This document shows positions 22,725-34,832 of a stretch of DNA of 64,000 nt, piece by piece. How positions within the stretch are numbered: the first letter of the stretch is position 1; each line of letters opens with the position of its first letter. The notes under the pieces are model-generated. The model did no database searches, was not told where the DNA came from, and saw nothing but the letters and a program-made list of their open reading frames with translations. Source of the DNA: Gautieria morchelliformis (Eukaryota > Basidiomycota > Agaricomycetes > Gomphales > Gomphaceae); the NCBI GenBank assembly GCA_015179125.1, contig WHVA01000379.1, forward strand, positions 50,225 through 114,224, in the 5' to 3' direction. A program made the position numbers and the translations under genes.

Positions 22725-22904
22725 GGTGATGGTCCAGATGGCTTCTGGTGAGTCATTGAGCTCAACCGAGATTCAATGTGGCCTCCACTTCTCTTTCATT
22801 ATCAGTATGATCTCAACTGTTGCTGAACGACTATGCCCTTCATTCTCGTCGCCTTTACTCTTGCTCTGCGTCGTTACTATAATCTGAGCTATCACCGAAA
22901 GGCT

Positions 22905-25110
22905 ATGCCCTCCATTTTTTGCGTCTATTTCCTAGTCCTGTTTTCCACCGGAGGTAATGCTTCCTTGGCAAGTTAGCATCCCCATTTATATTTACCTGAT
23001 CTCGACACACAGTGAATGCACAATCAAACCCTGTCATTCATTCATTGACGCTGAGACAGGCGGATATGGCTGCTGTGAGTAATCGTTCTCATATCTCATG
23101 TTCACCTGTTTGCGAGCTCAATGTCTTGGTATTCTTAGTGCAATGCTACATGCGCCGAACTCACGCAAGTGGAGACCAACTGCACTGTTCCACAGTGTAA
23201 ATGCTCCTTTCAGTTTCTTCACGCCCAATGACTATGTTTTCTGTGTCAAGCTATCACGCCTCAGGATTCCGCTAATGTTCAAATTCTATTGGATAGTACG
23301 TTTACCAGAATCTCTATGAACTCAAGGTACTAATCAACTGCCTTCAGCCGAGACGAGCCAGTGTCATCGAGAGGGGTTCAAGGTTGATATTCGACTTGAT
23401 CTCCCACCCGCGGCTGTGGCGGCGGTCCAGAAATTCGAACATGATAGTGCATGTGTGTTTTTGTTTATGTAGCGCCCACTGTGGTAATATTCACGCATCA
23501 TCTGGCAGCCCTCCGAAGAAGCCAAACTGCTTTCTTGGCGCTACAAATCTCAGGAGGGCACATTGGGTTGGTTGTCGTCCTTATATTCGCCTTTTTCTCC
23601 CGGACAGTTAGCCGCGATCCCACATTCTTTAACTATTGTATTACTTCTATCATTTCCAGTGTCGTGTTCTCTATTCCGTGAGTACTTCTATTTGTGGAGT
23701 ATCCATTCATAGCTTATCTCGATCCACCCAGGCTCTACCATGGAACCGAAGGTCACACCGTTGTCAAGCCGCTTGGCGAAGTGCCACGGAATGTTTGTCT
23801 GGCTCAAGCCGCGCTCACGGAAGGTGCCCAGGTGATGACTGCCTGCTCTATGATGAACCTCGTCATCCAGGTATATACAGAACCATGCGATGTTCTTGTA
23901 ACGTACTAAATTCTTCTCTTTAGTTCTGGCTCGATATTCACGATACCTTTATCGGCAACCCCAACTCTATGAATGGAATCAAGCGGTCTAGTTGGACCAC
24001 ATACGTGGTACATTCTAATTTCAGGCAATGTCTATTCGACCCTTCTCGACCTTCTGTGAATAGCTTCTTGTGACCCCGTACATCCTCCTTGTGGCATTCG
24101 CATATCCTTCCATCTTCGTGAGTTTCTAGAAAATGACTTTGGATTCTTCACTGATCGATAACGCAGGTCGGCAAGGATCCCGTCGATTTTAAAGGCGCCA
24201 TCCTTAACAGAGTCGTATCAGCAAACTTTTATTGCACCATGATTAAATTCACCGCCTTGTGAGCAGCAATTGCCCGCATATTGTCGTCTTGAAGATTGGA
24301 ATTCTTATTTCGCTTTACAGTCAGGATGTTGTTTACGGTGTCACGCTTGCTCTCATAATGGTCACCGCGGTCTTCGATGGTAAGATCCTTGAATTCGAAT
24401 GAACGTTGGGGAATCCTGTTTTGATTGGGGCCTTAAGTGCTCATTATTGGCATCCTGTACAAACACTGGCGGGCGTTCCGATTCATAGAGACAACAAGCC
24501 CTGTTTCACTTTCGATATTACTGCGCTTTATCGTGTTCAGTAGTTATCGTATCGTGGTGGCGGTGTGCGTTGTTAATCCGTATCACACTAATTACCTTCG
24601 GTGCTTACATGTTTGTCTATCACTATAGCGCGTATGGTACCCTCCTGGACAAATTGAACTCAAACGGCTTTGTACCAATCACCACTGTATTCCATGACGA
24701 CTCTACTCCCGTCCTCTTCATTCAAGTCGCCCCGATATGGATTGACATGCTGCAGGCTGCTAGTACGTTCTTTGTTGCCACACTTGCCTTTCCGTGAACG
24801 ATAGTGACGTCCCGTAGCTCCCTTGGTGGCATTTATTGTCTTTGGCCTTAATAGTGTACGGGGCCTTCCTATCCCGTGTCGCAGGGGTTGATTTTGAAAT
24901 TTGAATTCTACATAGGCAATGATTGATTCAGTCATGATCTGGCGCCGGCCCCAAGCTAGATATCTTCCCCCGGTACAACAACACACTGTCGGCAATTCGA
25001 GGGTTGGCGCATTATCCCACGCATTGGACGACCAGACGATTCTAGAAGCGGAGACCAATCTCGAATTTGTCCCCGTACAGTATGACCTTGCGGAAACCCA
25101 GACACCGTAG
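22905..25110 (+). pseudogene. Seven-transmembrane receptor-like gene, left copy (one nonsense codon)
   Basis: Fourteen exons joined by 13 introns of about 50-65 nt give a frame equivalent to the intact inverted copy at 43,721-41,509. The start is MPSIFCVYFLVLFSTG, a signal peptide, followed by a Cys-rich extracellular part (CNATCAELTQVETNC, VPQCKC), seven hydrophobic helices and a cytosolic tail ending at 25,110. Exon 3 carries TGA at 23,229-23,231 where the other copy has GGA, so this copy should be dead unless read-through occurs. Other exons and splice sites look sound. The decay therefore looks recent relative to the duplication. Confidence 0.75.
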
Positions 25111-26540
25111 AAGGGTGTTTCGACGGACAGCCTTCTTTTTCTCTCAGGGTCAGGCGAACAACTCGAGTCCGATTGTTACGACACGGATGGCAAGCGGCCG
25201 ATCTCAGAGACCTGCGCTGTCGGGTCCGCTGTTTCCAAGACTACGTCCCGCGCAGCCGTACATCCAACAACGCCGGGGCGGTGAGCATAATTAAACTGTT
25301 TATTATTTGTAAAATGACCTGCTATAAATTAATTGTAAACCTTCCATTTACCTGTTTCGTCTCAAGGTCGAGGGCGTCCTCAGCATGCCCGCAAGCCTAT
25401 CCTCGCATCCTCGTCGTCGTCCGCTGCTATGAGGCCCGTCACAGAGGTATCACGCACTCCAACCTCCTCGTCGATTACCACATCCCGCTTTGACCAAAGC
25501 CCCCGCAGCACGCCTGGGCCGAAATTGGCGACGGAGACTGGCCCTTCAGTCTCATACTCTCCCCTAAGCTTGCAGGCCAGACAATTTCCCGGAATACCGT
25601 GTCTTTTGGCGGGTTGAAGCTGGTATGTGCAATCTGTGGTTCTCCGCTGATGATGGCTTACGGGCGCTGCGCGCAGTGATCAATCCAATCATCTCCCCTT
25701 GACTGGGGCAGGCCATCATCAGGTCAAGACATAAGACTCGCCATATGACCCAGAGGAACCCTCCCTCTAGTTCCTAGTAAATGGTCCCATGCAGGTCGAT
25801 CGAAACACTTCCTCCTCAGTTATGTCATCACGATCAACACGCCTCCGTTCACATTGGGTCCCATGGATCTCGTCCCAGTCTCTTTGAAATTGACCCCTTC
25901 GGACCCTGCCACTAGCGTACACTCAGGGCTCCATCCCGTTCGGGTCAGTTGACGCATCCCTGTCGTCCACGACAAACCTCGTCGGTAGTAATTCTAATCC
26001 CCCGTCTCCGTCCTCAAAGACCACCACACCCTCGTCACATCCAGAGGACGACTGACTTGGCGCGAGATGAAAATGCCAGTGTGCATATATGTAAGAACGG
26101 TGACTCTAGTGCCTCCACAGAAGTATACAAGGTATGATGATTCTCGCGTGTTTATCCCCTAATGTTGACATTATATACAGTCATGGTCGGCGAGACGAGG
26201 CGGACGGCGGTCGTCACCCGCCGATCATCCTCCGGATAAAGTTGACCCTCAGCATCACGGGACATATGAGATAGTCGAGCTGGAGGAGCGCGAGCTCCGC
26301 ATTACTCTAACGAGTCGCAGCGGCGACTAGCCATGTCAAAATTCAGGGCGGCAGTCGACCGCGCACGGGCGCGGGACCCATCGCTGCCACCAAGCCCTAC
26401 GGGGCCGGGCGCTGCCAACTACGCCAATGACAACGAATTCAAAAAGGGAGTGCAAAGGGGAAGGTGCAGCGCGGAGTGCAATGCAGGACTAGTGAGCCGC
26501 GGGTTATAATTGATCGAATTAAGAGTAATGAAAACGCGGA
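25111..26540 (+). other. Open, spliceable stretch after the 7TM gene
   Basis: A Ser/Pro/Thr-rich frame (MASGRSQRPALSGPLFPRL, from about 25,191) continues across a plausible GTGAGC...CAAG intron to about 25,615. A further readable block at 25,870-26,330 ends ELEERELRITLTSRSGD before a stop. This may be an alternative C-terminal tail of the receptor gene, reached by skipping its stop through a GTACAG donor near 25,075, or a separate gene. I do not recognise a family. Confidence 0.3.
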
Positions 26541-27039
26541 TGTATGACGTCCTCCGGTACACTTGCGTAAGCCGATGACGCGTACAAGGTATGAAAGGAC
26601 GGTGTGGACAACTCGTCTTGTCTTTGCAAGACAAAGGAGCTCGCTATGAATATAAGAATATCTATGTATTTACATAACGATTTGGCTGACTCGCTGCAGA
26701 CTATCGAATCTACTACTTGCCACATTTTATTATACTGACACCGGTGCATGACTGTAGGCTGTTGGTTTTCGACCCGGTCATACCGGTGTCCTGGCCCTGC
26801 CCGAGCAGCACGGCAAACTCGGTCACGTGATACGTGAGAAAAGATGGTTTTTATAAATTGATGCGATCAGTCAGACCGTTCTTTCCCCACGCCGGCAACG
26901 CAAGGTCTCGCTTACGTTGAAGACGCGCAAGTTGCGCGTTTACGCACGACGTCACTTACCTCCCCACAGGGACTCGAGATCCAACCTGTGGCAGGGCCCA
27001 CGATGGGCAACCCCAGGTCAGTCATCCAGCCTGACACCT

Positions 27040-27660
27040 AGGACGGCTTGCGACCCGTCCGAGATGTCCCGACCGACAAGACGGACATCTTGAGCGGCAG
27101 GCGGGCCCAACGGCACACGTCTGAAAAAATACAACAACATTGTAAGTGTCCTACCATGGGTCTGATCCCACATCCCTCTGACTGACCTGTTGTTCGCGTT
27201 TCTATAGTCCAGGACGTTGCCGAGTCCAGGACCAGGCGCGACAAACTTACTGACGCCCGGAAGCGCAAGGCTCTTCTTACCCAGGGCGACAACGCAGACG
27301 ACGTGCCGAGCAGTCGTCGGGCCCGGATACACAGGCCTTATTCTGACGATAGCAGGACCGCCTATTGTGTGAGGCCTGGAGGGTCGCCTGCTCCGAACAC
27401 GGCATGCAGGTCGGAGCGGGTGGTGATGTGTTCAATATGGTATGCATGTCCTGACATCTCATACCCCACTCACCTGTTTTCACAGATCAAGCAGCGCGGC
27501 AGCCAGGTGCGGGGGGAGCTCAAGCGTACGCCCGTCCTGTCACGACAAGTTTGACGCAAGGGAGGAGGAGACTATGGCAGCCCTTGTCAAAGGCCTGACC
27601 TTGAACGACGACATCATCTACCATCTTTCTTTTCTGATGCGCCGAATGAAGTTCCTTTGA
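27040..27660 (+). pseudogene. DUF6532-like gene fragment
   Basis: Several short exons with clean introns can be read: DGLRPVRDVPTDKTD (about 27,041), a GTAAGT...CTATAG intron, then a basic stretch (RKRKALLTQGDNADDVPSSR), then EAWRVACSEHGMQ and, after a GTATGC...CACAG intron, IKQRGSQVRGELKRTPV. The last blocks resemble the N-terminal half of agaricomycete DUF6532 proteins, whose hallmark is a RGSxxRGELK motif. Downstream domain parts are absent, so this is probably a fragment. The assignment is from memory of the family and moderately sure. Confidence 0.4.
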
Positions 27661-27729
27661 CGGATCAAGAAAGAAAGATGACACAGGATCAGGGGTACTG
27701 AGCAGGTTCAATGTACTAGTACTACTAGG

Positions 27730-27768
27730 CTGTAAGTACACCAGGATATTATTGCTAAGAGAACAGTA
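27730..27768 (+). repeat. 39-bp isolated copy of an A-segment motif
   Basis: The 39 bases from ctgtaagtacaccaggat to gagaacagta are identical to 19,770-19,808 in the A segment, but nothing on either side matches. A much more GC-rich sequence starts directly after it. It marks a rearrangement junction. Confidence 0.8.
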
Positions 27769-28887
27769 CAGTATCAGCCCGTTCCCGCTCGCGCATTGCG
27801 CGCCGTGCGTGCACGTCTCCGACTTCGCCCTGTTCGCGCTCGCGCCGACCGGCCTGCCGTGCCTCCTTGCCCTCGTCCTCACCTCGCTCCTCACCGCCCG
27901 CTCGGCGTGCTCGGTCAAAGCAAGTTCGCTGGCATCCTGAGACCATCATCACGCCGGTATGGACCCTCTGAATGTGTTCAAGACTATCACAGTCTCTCTG
28001 TGGGGTCCTCATAGATTTAAATGTTTGCTGGATCATTGCTTTGTCGCCCACCCGCTACTACCGCTCATTTACTCGTTTGATATGTTCTTGATGACCTGTA
28101 CTTTGGCCCCTTCCTCCTGCCCGCCATTGTAAAAGATTTTGCGTTACGTCTTGGTTCTGAGAAGTGACTCTGGCTCTTTGTGTTTGCCCTCTTCAAGTTG
28201 CTTGATGACAACGCCAGTGTCTGGGGCTTACGACGGCGCCGGATCCAAATGCTCTACACACCGTCAGCCGATAAAACCGAAGAGTCAAGCACCCGATCGC
28301 TGCAACAAACGTCTCGCGAGATGCGCGGGGTAGGCCAATCACAGAGCTACATTCCCGTGACTTTCCAATGCCGCCGGCCCCGCACGCCGCCTTTGATTTA
28401 CAGTTTCGACGCTTTGTGTCTGGGAGCATCCTTGTCCCCGCGGAGATTCACTAACACGCTGTGTTCAGCAATGGCGTGCACGCAGGTCTCATCCACACCC
28501 GCCTCAAGTACTTGCATTTTGTGAGTGGTCATGCAAATAATTACTAGTAGTTGGCTGACAAATTGCAAGTGATATTGTGACATTGAGATCCATGACCCCG
28601 GCCTGTGTCAGAACAGATCATACAAAGTGCATATGCAAAGTATTGATGATTGCCGCATCCTAGATGTCGTAGTCTTGACTAGCACTCCGAGTCGTCCAGG
28701 TGGTCTCGTGGGTCTGGCTGCCGTTGACCCTCGCGCCTGCCTCAGACTTCCGGCTGTCTTGATCACCCATTCTCAACTGAAGTCCGGGGGCGAAGGCGGA
28801 GGGTAGCAAGCAGGCTTCGCTAGCGTCGCTCAATGCTCGGGTTTGAAGCCAGGCGCAGAAGACAAGCCTGACGGCTCCGACTCAGCC

Positions 28888-29524
28888 CTATCTATGGCCA
28901 TGGGTGTAGATCGTTCGACCATCCTCTAGTTTAAAGTTCGGCACTTGTTCTGGTCTCCAGTCTAGGGCTTCGCAAAGTTTCCCGATGGGAGGAAGTATCA
29001 CAACTGGCGTGGGGTCGTGACCGACAACAGACCACAAGAGCTTAGACATCTGTTAGACGTGAGCGGAACCATACACTGGGATAGCACATAGGTGTACGCA
29101 CCTTCCTGCCAGCATTAGGGGATTTCGCCTGGAACCGTCCGCTCTTGGTCAGAATCGTCATTAACGAGACCTATAAACACCACGATGACAAGGTTGATCA
29201 GCACATGACAACATGACAGGCCAAGGTCAGAAGTATGCGTGGACCAGGGAGAACAGTACGTACCAGATGTTTAGGCATGTCGGTGTAGTATGTGTACCGG
29301 CGCGGAATTATGTAAAAAAGCTCCGGCAATGTGAGTCTTAACTCGGGCGAACCCAAGATCGCTGCCACTATTATGGACTCGAATGAGGCAGTAGGACACA
29401 TTGCCTCTGGGCCTGCTCCGCTCCCTTTCACCGTGGGTGGTAACGAGTTAAGCCCTCGGGCTTCTCTTTCCTCCAATAAGCGCACTAAGGGTCCGGTGAG
29501 TGCAAGTGGCACTAATGTCGGCAT
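28888..29524 (-). CDS. Fork-head-like small protein, left copy (shortened)
   Basis: Three exons (29,524-29,264; 29,170-29,102; 29,049-28,888) with GTACGT and GTGCGT donors give 163 residues. Residues about 55-110 resemble a winged-helix fork-head fold: ASFESIIVAAILGSPELRLT, then PRRYTYY, then the recognition-helix region SGRFQAKSPNAG and LLWSVVGHD. Such proteins bind DNA in the nucleus. Compared with the right copy (52,332-53,169), a 4-bp insertion near 28,890 brings an early stop and removes about 70 C-terminal residues, though the domain itself is complete. It may still work or may be a young pseudogene. Confidence 0.6.
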
Positions 29525-31792
29525 GACATGGATATCTGCTTACGAGCGCGCACCCGTAATATCACGAATTTGGGTTGATGGTGAGCGGGGTAGTAGTCAT
29601 GGTTCTGCCCGAACAAGGTAGGTTGGGGACTAGGCTGGGATGTGCCGGTGGGTCGTGGTGGCTGCGAGACTTGCATGATCGGGTCAGGTAGCCTGCTACG
29701 TGGAAGTGTTATGTGAGTATTCCTGGTTGTAAGTATGAAAAATAAGTCAAGAGATAATCCGACTCCAGGGAGTGGGACGCGCAGGAAAGATGGAGGGGAG
29801 TGACTCGTCACAGTGGAGTGGACAGATGACGAGTTATAAGTCGCCACGCTGCACCTGTGGCGACGTACGAAGCATGGGGGGATGTCATGGACGGGAGCTA
29901 GCACTCACTGAGTATCCTGGTCGGAAATGCTCGGGAATTGAAGGGACAGGACTGTGGTACGGCACTTGTTGACAAGATAGAGAGGGATGGATGAGCTGGA
30001 TATCGGGATAGGCGCTTATATATTCCAGCAGGCGAGCATGAGAAAACACACCCGCAAATTCTAGAGCTCAACGCTTAGTGGAATTCAGATCTTGGTCAGG
30101 TACATAACTTGAAAAGAACGCCGACCACCCAATCAGGAGAGTACTAGTAGCTGATTAGGGAACATAAAAGTGCCACTGATTACTAAGAAGTACACGTTGA
30201 GTGCCCTGCAATACAAAGGAACCCTTCGGGATCTCTAGGGATGGTGCCAAAGGAGAGTGACAATATATGAAGGAGGAAGAACAGTTCAGGACAGTGGCGT
30301 GCCGAAGGTGCCGGCAAACGTGGAAAGGTTGGAAAGGTTACAGTACGAGTTCATGCAACTTCGCGACGGAAAAACCTATAAAGCTACTTACTGTAAGCAC
30401 AACCGAAGGGGTTGATCGGAGACCAGCATTTGGAATGCAGATATTACTGCAGTCGACTAACACGCGCGCTTCACGTTCGAGTTGGCTACGTACATCTGTG
30501 AGTGGGGGATGAGAAGGTTGCTCCACAAACGGAAAGGGGGAGTCCCAAGGGAGAAAGAAAGAAGTTTGCCAGTAAGCCTAGGTATTGATCCCCGGTCTGG
30601 CCTTACGTAATTGGGATACGGAATCTAGGTTTCTGGGTTTTCCCAATCCATCAACACCGTTTTGGACGTCCCTGCGAAAAACTCACTTGGCTGAACATGT
30701 GTAGGGAAACATGGTTGGGGGTTGTCACAGTTCGCTTTTTTGCGCCTATTCTCATCCTCGGAGGTCGTTTTTGGACGGAATTCAATCGCGAACTGATCCT
30801 ATTGTTCCGGCACTCTATGGTCAGAACCCTTCTGACGTCCAATTCACAAACTCTCTGTTCTACCGTAGTAATCATATCGCCAAATTCTGATCCATGAAGC
30901 TCCCGTTCATGGTAAATGCCCTGCATGCACTGACGGTTGATAGAACCGCAAGACGCTTCTTCACCCCTGCTCCACACATGGCTGCTGCTGAAAGCTATGC
31001 GTGGCACGTGTTCTCATCATGTCTCGCAGCGTGTTCAAGTGTTAAGCCGTCCAAGAAGTCGACACTGGTGGCCCGTCCAGCTCCACCGAAATCGGGGTCA
31101 TACTATCAGGCACGGACGACATCCCGACCTCCAGGCAAATTCGTCCGTCTACTGTGGCGTACCCCGTTCATGACCTGAAACAGACCAAGGCCCACTTCTG
31201 CGATACGTGCGTACGTCCACTACTTGCACCATGTGAGACTTCAGTTTGGGTATCATATTATTTCGCAGTAAGCGTGGGTGAACGGTTACGAAAAAATTCT
31301 CACTTTGTGATCCCAGTGGGTCCACCCAGCCATCTACGAGTGGTCAGCCCGTCTCTCTCGCGGCCGGCCTCGGGGTAGACAGCAAGTGGAAAACGGGTAT
31401 GCCCACCGAAGGGCATCAACCGACAAGACACCCCAGTGAGTCTTCCTGCGGTGGCTATTCCGCACTCCAGTGTGCTTAGTGCCCTATGGCAACCATGCTC
31501 AAGTCCAACGATCACTATGGGCTTACGCATCCACCCATCTTCGAAAACCAAATTCAGGTTCGATCTCAAGATCTCTCGCTGTTGTTTAGCTCATGTTCAA
31601 ACACGCAGCTCTCCTCAAGATGCCTTCAGAATGATAACGGTTCACCTGTCCTGCACACCGTCAGCCTAGAACGATGAAGAGGCAATCACCCGATCGCCGC
31701 AGCAGCTTCCGGCAGGCCAGTCACGACTACTTTCCCGTGACTGTCTAATGCATCACCCCACGATGTCTTCGGTCTCCTACACATAGCCATTC

Positions 31793-33294
31793 ATGTTGCG
31801 CGATGGCGAGGAGATCGAGAGGAAAACACTTTCTAAGGCGTCCTATCACCCGCTCTCCTCCGCCTTCATTCTTCTCCGCCAACAGATCAGCGCACACATG
31901 GCCGCACAGATACTAATCTATGGGCGCCCCCTCCGCATGTCCGACAAATACATTGAGGTGGTACCCCCACATATTGTATCGGGAAACATTGGACTCAACC
32001 TATATGAGGCCCGGATCAGGCGCGCCCTGAGCTGTGCCTTGACCATTGACTTATCATAGTCTGGGCCATTCCAGGTACGTGTATGCGTGGCCGCCGCGGC
32101 AATCCGCTCACCCACCATCCTCCGCTACTACTCAGTCACCTTCATGGGCACCGTGTCTAACATCGCCTCGCTCTGCGCAACCTACAAGTGGCTTGCCTGG
32201 CTCTGCACGATCTCTCCCGCAATCACCGGCGTCATACAGGGCATCCTTCCCAGAGGGCATCCCGACGGGTGTGGGCATAGAGCTCAGCTTGATGGATAGG
32301 TTTTTTTTTGGTTCAGGTCATCGTGAGTCTGCGCTTATCGTGTTAACTGTATTATGCGACTTGCTGACCGTGCACTCTATACCCTAGCAACGCTTCCTCG
32401 TCGTCACTCTCAGCTCCGGCATCATCTTCGCCCTGCAGGCATAATCCAGAACCCTGCAAAGGCCCTTTCTATGCTCGCGCTGAAATTGCCCGCATCGAGC
32501 ACCTTCTTCTTGACATATATAAGTACGTTATGCCTTTGTCTCCCTACTTCCGCTCACCCATCGCCTTGGTATGTCCATAGTCCTCCAAGGCATCTCTGTC
32601 ACCGCCGGCCGCTTCCTGAATATCGTCTCACTCATCATCTACTACGTCAAGCTCACCCTCCTCGGCTCCACTCCGAGATCGATCTATAGTATTTGCTACA
32701 CCCTGCGTGACGTTGCGTGGGGAACGCTGGGGTCCGATGTGACATTGTTGGTTGTTATTGGTGAGTCTTGAGCCTCGTTCTTTTCTGCTGCTCTCTGTCC
32801 CGTGCTGACGTGTCATGCTCTTCCCTCAGGTTGCCGCTCCCCATTGCTCTTTGTGCCGCTCCCCCCTGCGCCGTCCTGCCCCCAGCACTTGGATACTCCA
32901 TTATCTCTCCCATCATAAATGGCCTCGCCGTGGCCACATTTTTCCTCTTCCCTCTTCTATATGCTGTACAAATACCTCTTCACCTGGCAGCTCCAGATGG
33001 ACCCCGCTGGTGACTCGGGCGCCTCTTCTTCCCCCGCGGCCATCAATCGTGTGTTGGTTGGGGTATATGTGCAACAGGTGGGTTGTTTGCGTTGACCTTC
33101 AGATTTGATCTTTGTGTCTGCTTGTGATGGTGTGCTCTATGCGCGATTTGGGTTTAGGTTTCACTGTTTTCTCTGCCCTCTCTAATGTGTTGACGGAACG
33201 ACTTGCTGACGCTCCGTACCCGCTAGGTTTGTCTCTGCGCGCTCATCTTCTTGTCCAAGTACAATTGCCTTGTACATATATGGCGACAAATTAA
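31793..33294 (+). pseudogene. CSC1/OSCA-like channel pseudogene, left copy
   Basis: This is the C-terminal half of a fungal CSC1-like (RSN1_7TM, calcium-permeable stress-gated channel) gene with introns. The readable blocks are PLSSAFILLRQQISAHMAAQ, EARIRRALS, VTFMGTVSN (after a GTACGT intron), ELSLMDRFF, RFLVVTLSSGIIFAL, ASTFFLTYI, VAWGTL, YSIISPIINGLAVATFFLF and VCLCAL. The N-terminal half is absent. The frame is broken several times: a one-base loss near 32,050, a lost membrane segment near 32,250, and further shifts near 32,430 and 32,870. The lost segment is shared with the right copy. Confidence 0.8.
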
Positions 33295-33735
33295 GATCAT
33301 AATCCGGCGTCAACGAAGCTTTCATATGTTCCAGCATTGACATATCCTAGGGAGGAAAAGTACGGATCCATCCTCAATTGCTGTCGGTCTACTTTGACGC
33401 AGGGGCCTTCTGCGCCGCCCGCTACCCTCCACTTCCTCCGGAGTCCGCTAACAACCACCTTCAGCACCTCCTCCATTAGCATATGTAGGGCGTGGTTGTC
33501 CATTCACCAAAGCAAGAGTAGGCAAAGATGCAACCCGGAACCCTCCTCTTCCACGCCCACACTCTCTCGTCTCAGCACCCGAGAGAGAGTTCTGAGGAGT
33601 CATGGCCCTGCAAGCAGAGGTACATAAGAGTGAGTGCATAGATCATTGTGTGGCGCAGATGCGGGAGGGAGATGAGGGAGGCGCTGTGAAGTGTACGCAA
33701 CGGCCGGAGAGGGAGAATCGGGGAGGCAGGCATAA

Positions 33736-34800
33736 TGATCACGCTCACAATGAATGGAACCACAAAGGAGCTTCTTTTTACGCCATTGAGCCAATATTTT
33801 GTTCAGTTCCATTGTGATGTTCATGGACTGGTTGTTACTGTTTCGCTCCAAGGTCCCAGGGCCCAAACAACATCCAGGGTTCCGACGGCATCATGAAAGT
33901 TCCCTTTGTTCGATTCAAGCATCAATCCGTTCACCGGTTCTCACCCCACTCGGGCATGTGGCTTGAGGCGCACGTTATTCATGTCGTAAGTGTTGCGGAT
34001 AACATCATAAAATGTGGCTCATTGCTGGAAACACAAAGATTACAGAGTAACAAAAAAGCACAGAGCAACAACAAGCCATGAGCAGGGAACAAGGGAGTCG
34101 ACCAAGGTATGACCCTCGTCGCGTTCAGTCGTCTTAGCTTTCCACGTGTTCAGTTCCGTTTAGTTCTCCGTTCGTATCGCTGCAGTCTATGGAAAACCTC
34201 GTCCCGACAGTGAACATTTCCTTCTCCGACGATGGTGGACGATTTGTGGCATTTGGCCGCGTGTTTCCACCTTGAAGAAAAAGAGATATATAAGCAGGCT
34301 GGAGATGTGCAAGATCATAATCGTTATTTACCAGAAGCTTTCTTTGACCTTTCCAATGCCCATTATAAGCACGGGTGTCACTGCCAGAGGTGCGACATTG
34401 CCCACCTTGACTTCGCGAGTTTGAACACTCTCGATAGTAACCCATTCGCGGCACTCATGACATTTTCCCTGCATCAACTCTGATTTCTCCCGCTTGCAGA
34501 CTTCAGATATTGGCCTTGCGATAGTGCGAAACTCTATTGGCGGAGAAAACGGGAGTCTAGTCGCCGGAGATATACCTGGGGAGTCTGTGAGTCGCAGATA
34601 TTAAGCAATATCGCGTGCTGCGGTACATACCATGTGTATGCTGCATGTGATAGCTAAAGTGAAGATAATTTAAACCGAAAAGTTAGTATTGACCAGTTAT
34701 ACTACATGCAATTCCTCTGATAATTCGTTAGTCTGAGCCCACCTTGAAAAGGAAGAAATCGCTTACCACTTGTAGTTCGAACATTTCATGGTAAGCCATT
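33736..34800. other. Region between B and the adjacent gene, no clear gene
   Basis: Short frames occur on both strands (for example minus 34,454-34,134), but none has recognisable motifs, consistent splice sites or a match in the mirrored region. Possibly the 3' end of the minus-strand gene at 35,639. Confidence 0.3.
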
Positions 34801-34832
34801 CGGTACGATCCGTGTCTCCGCCGCGGGATGAT

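Larger units (their letters stand above)
18945..26540 (+). repeat. Segmental duplication A, left copy
   Basis: This 7.6-kb segment recurs inverted at about 39,990-47,300. Its first 2.9 kb recurs in direct orientation at about 35,650-38,510. Landmarks include gtgtgagctggtcagggttta at the start, the 7TM gene, and the gcgcgagctccg-containing end. By eye the copies are mostly identical with scattered substitutions and small indels, and the gene exons agree in the mid-to-high 90s per cent. Between 19,000 and 22,700 no complete gene is evident, only short conserved frames such as the region around 21,660-21,890. No terminal repeats or target duplications were found, so I call it a segmental duplication rather than a transposon. 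Confidence 0.85.
28430..33735 (+). repeat. Segmental duplication B, left copy
   Basis: This 5.3-kb segment recurs inverted at 47,935-53,304 and, past the mariner insertion, at 63,518-63,651. It contains a fork-head-like gene, an unidentified frame near 30,270-30,520 and a CSC1-like pseudogene. Its first 130 bases also recur at 38,557-38,682. Parts of B (30,650-31,260) are more distantly similar to part of A (21,180-21,890), so the two segments share an older ancestor. Confidence 0.85.

Noticed and set aside
22738-22838. Alternative receptor start at ATGGCTTCTGG
   Set aside because: It reads well for about 34 codons in both copies but then runs out of frame with the signal peptide, and no intron fixes it. 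The ATG at 22,905 gives a proper signal peptide.
24763-24818. Apparent premature stop shared by both receptor copies after FFVATLAFP
   Set aside because: The stretch is a 56-nt intron (GTACGT...GTAG). Removing it restores the frame into PLVAF(I/L)VFGL, so it is not evidence of a dead gene.
18945-26540. Segment A as a transposon
   Set aside because: No inverted or direct terminal repeats, target duplication or transposase-like frame was found, and copy ends are ragged.
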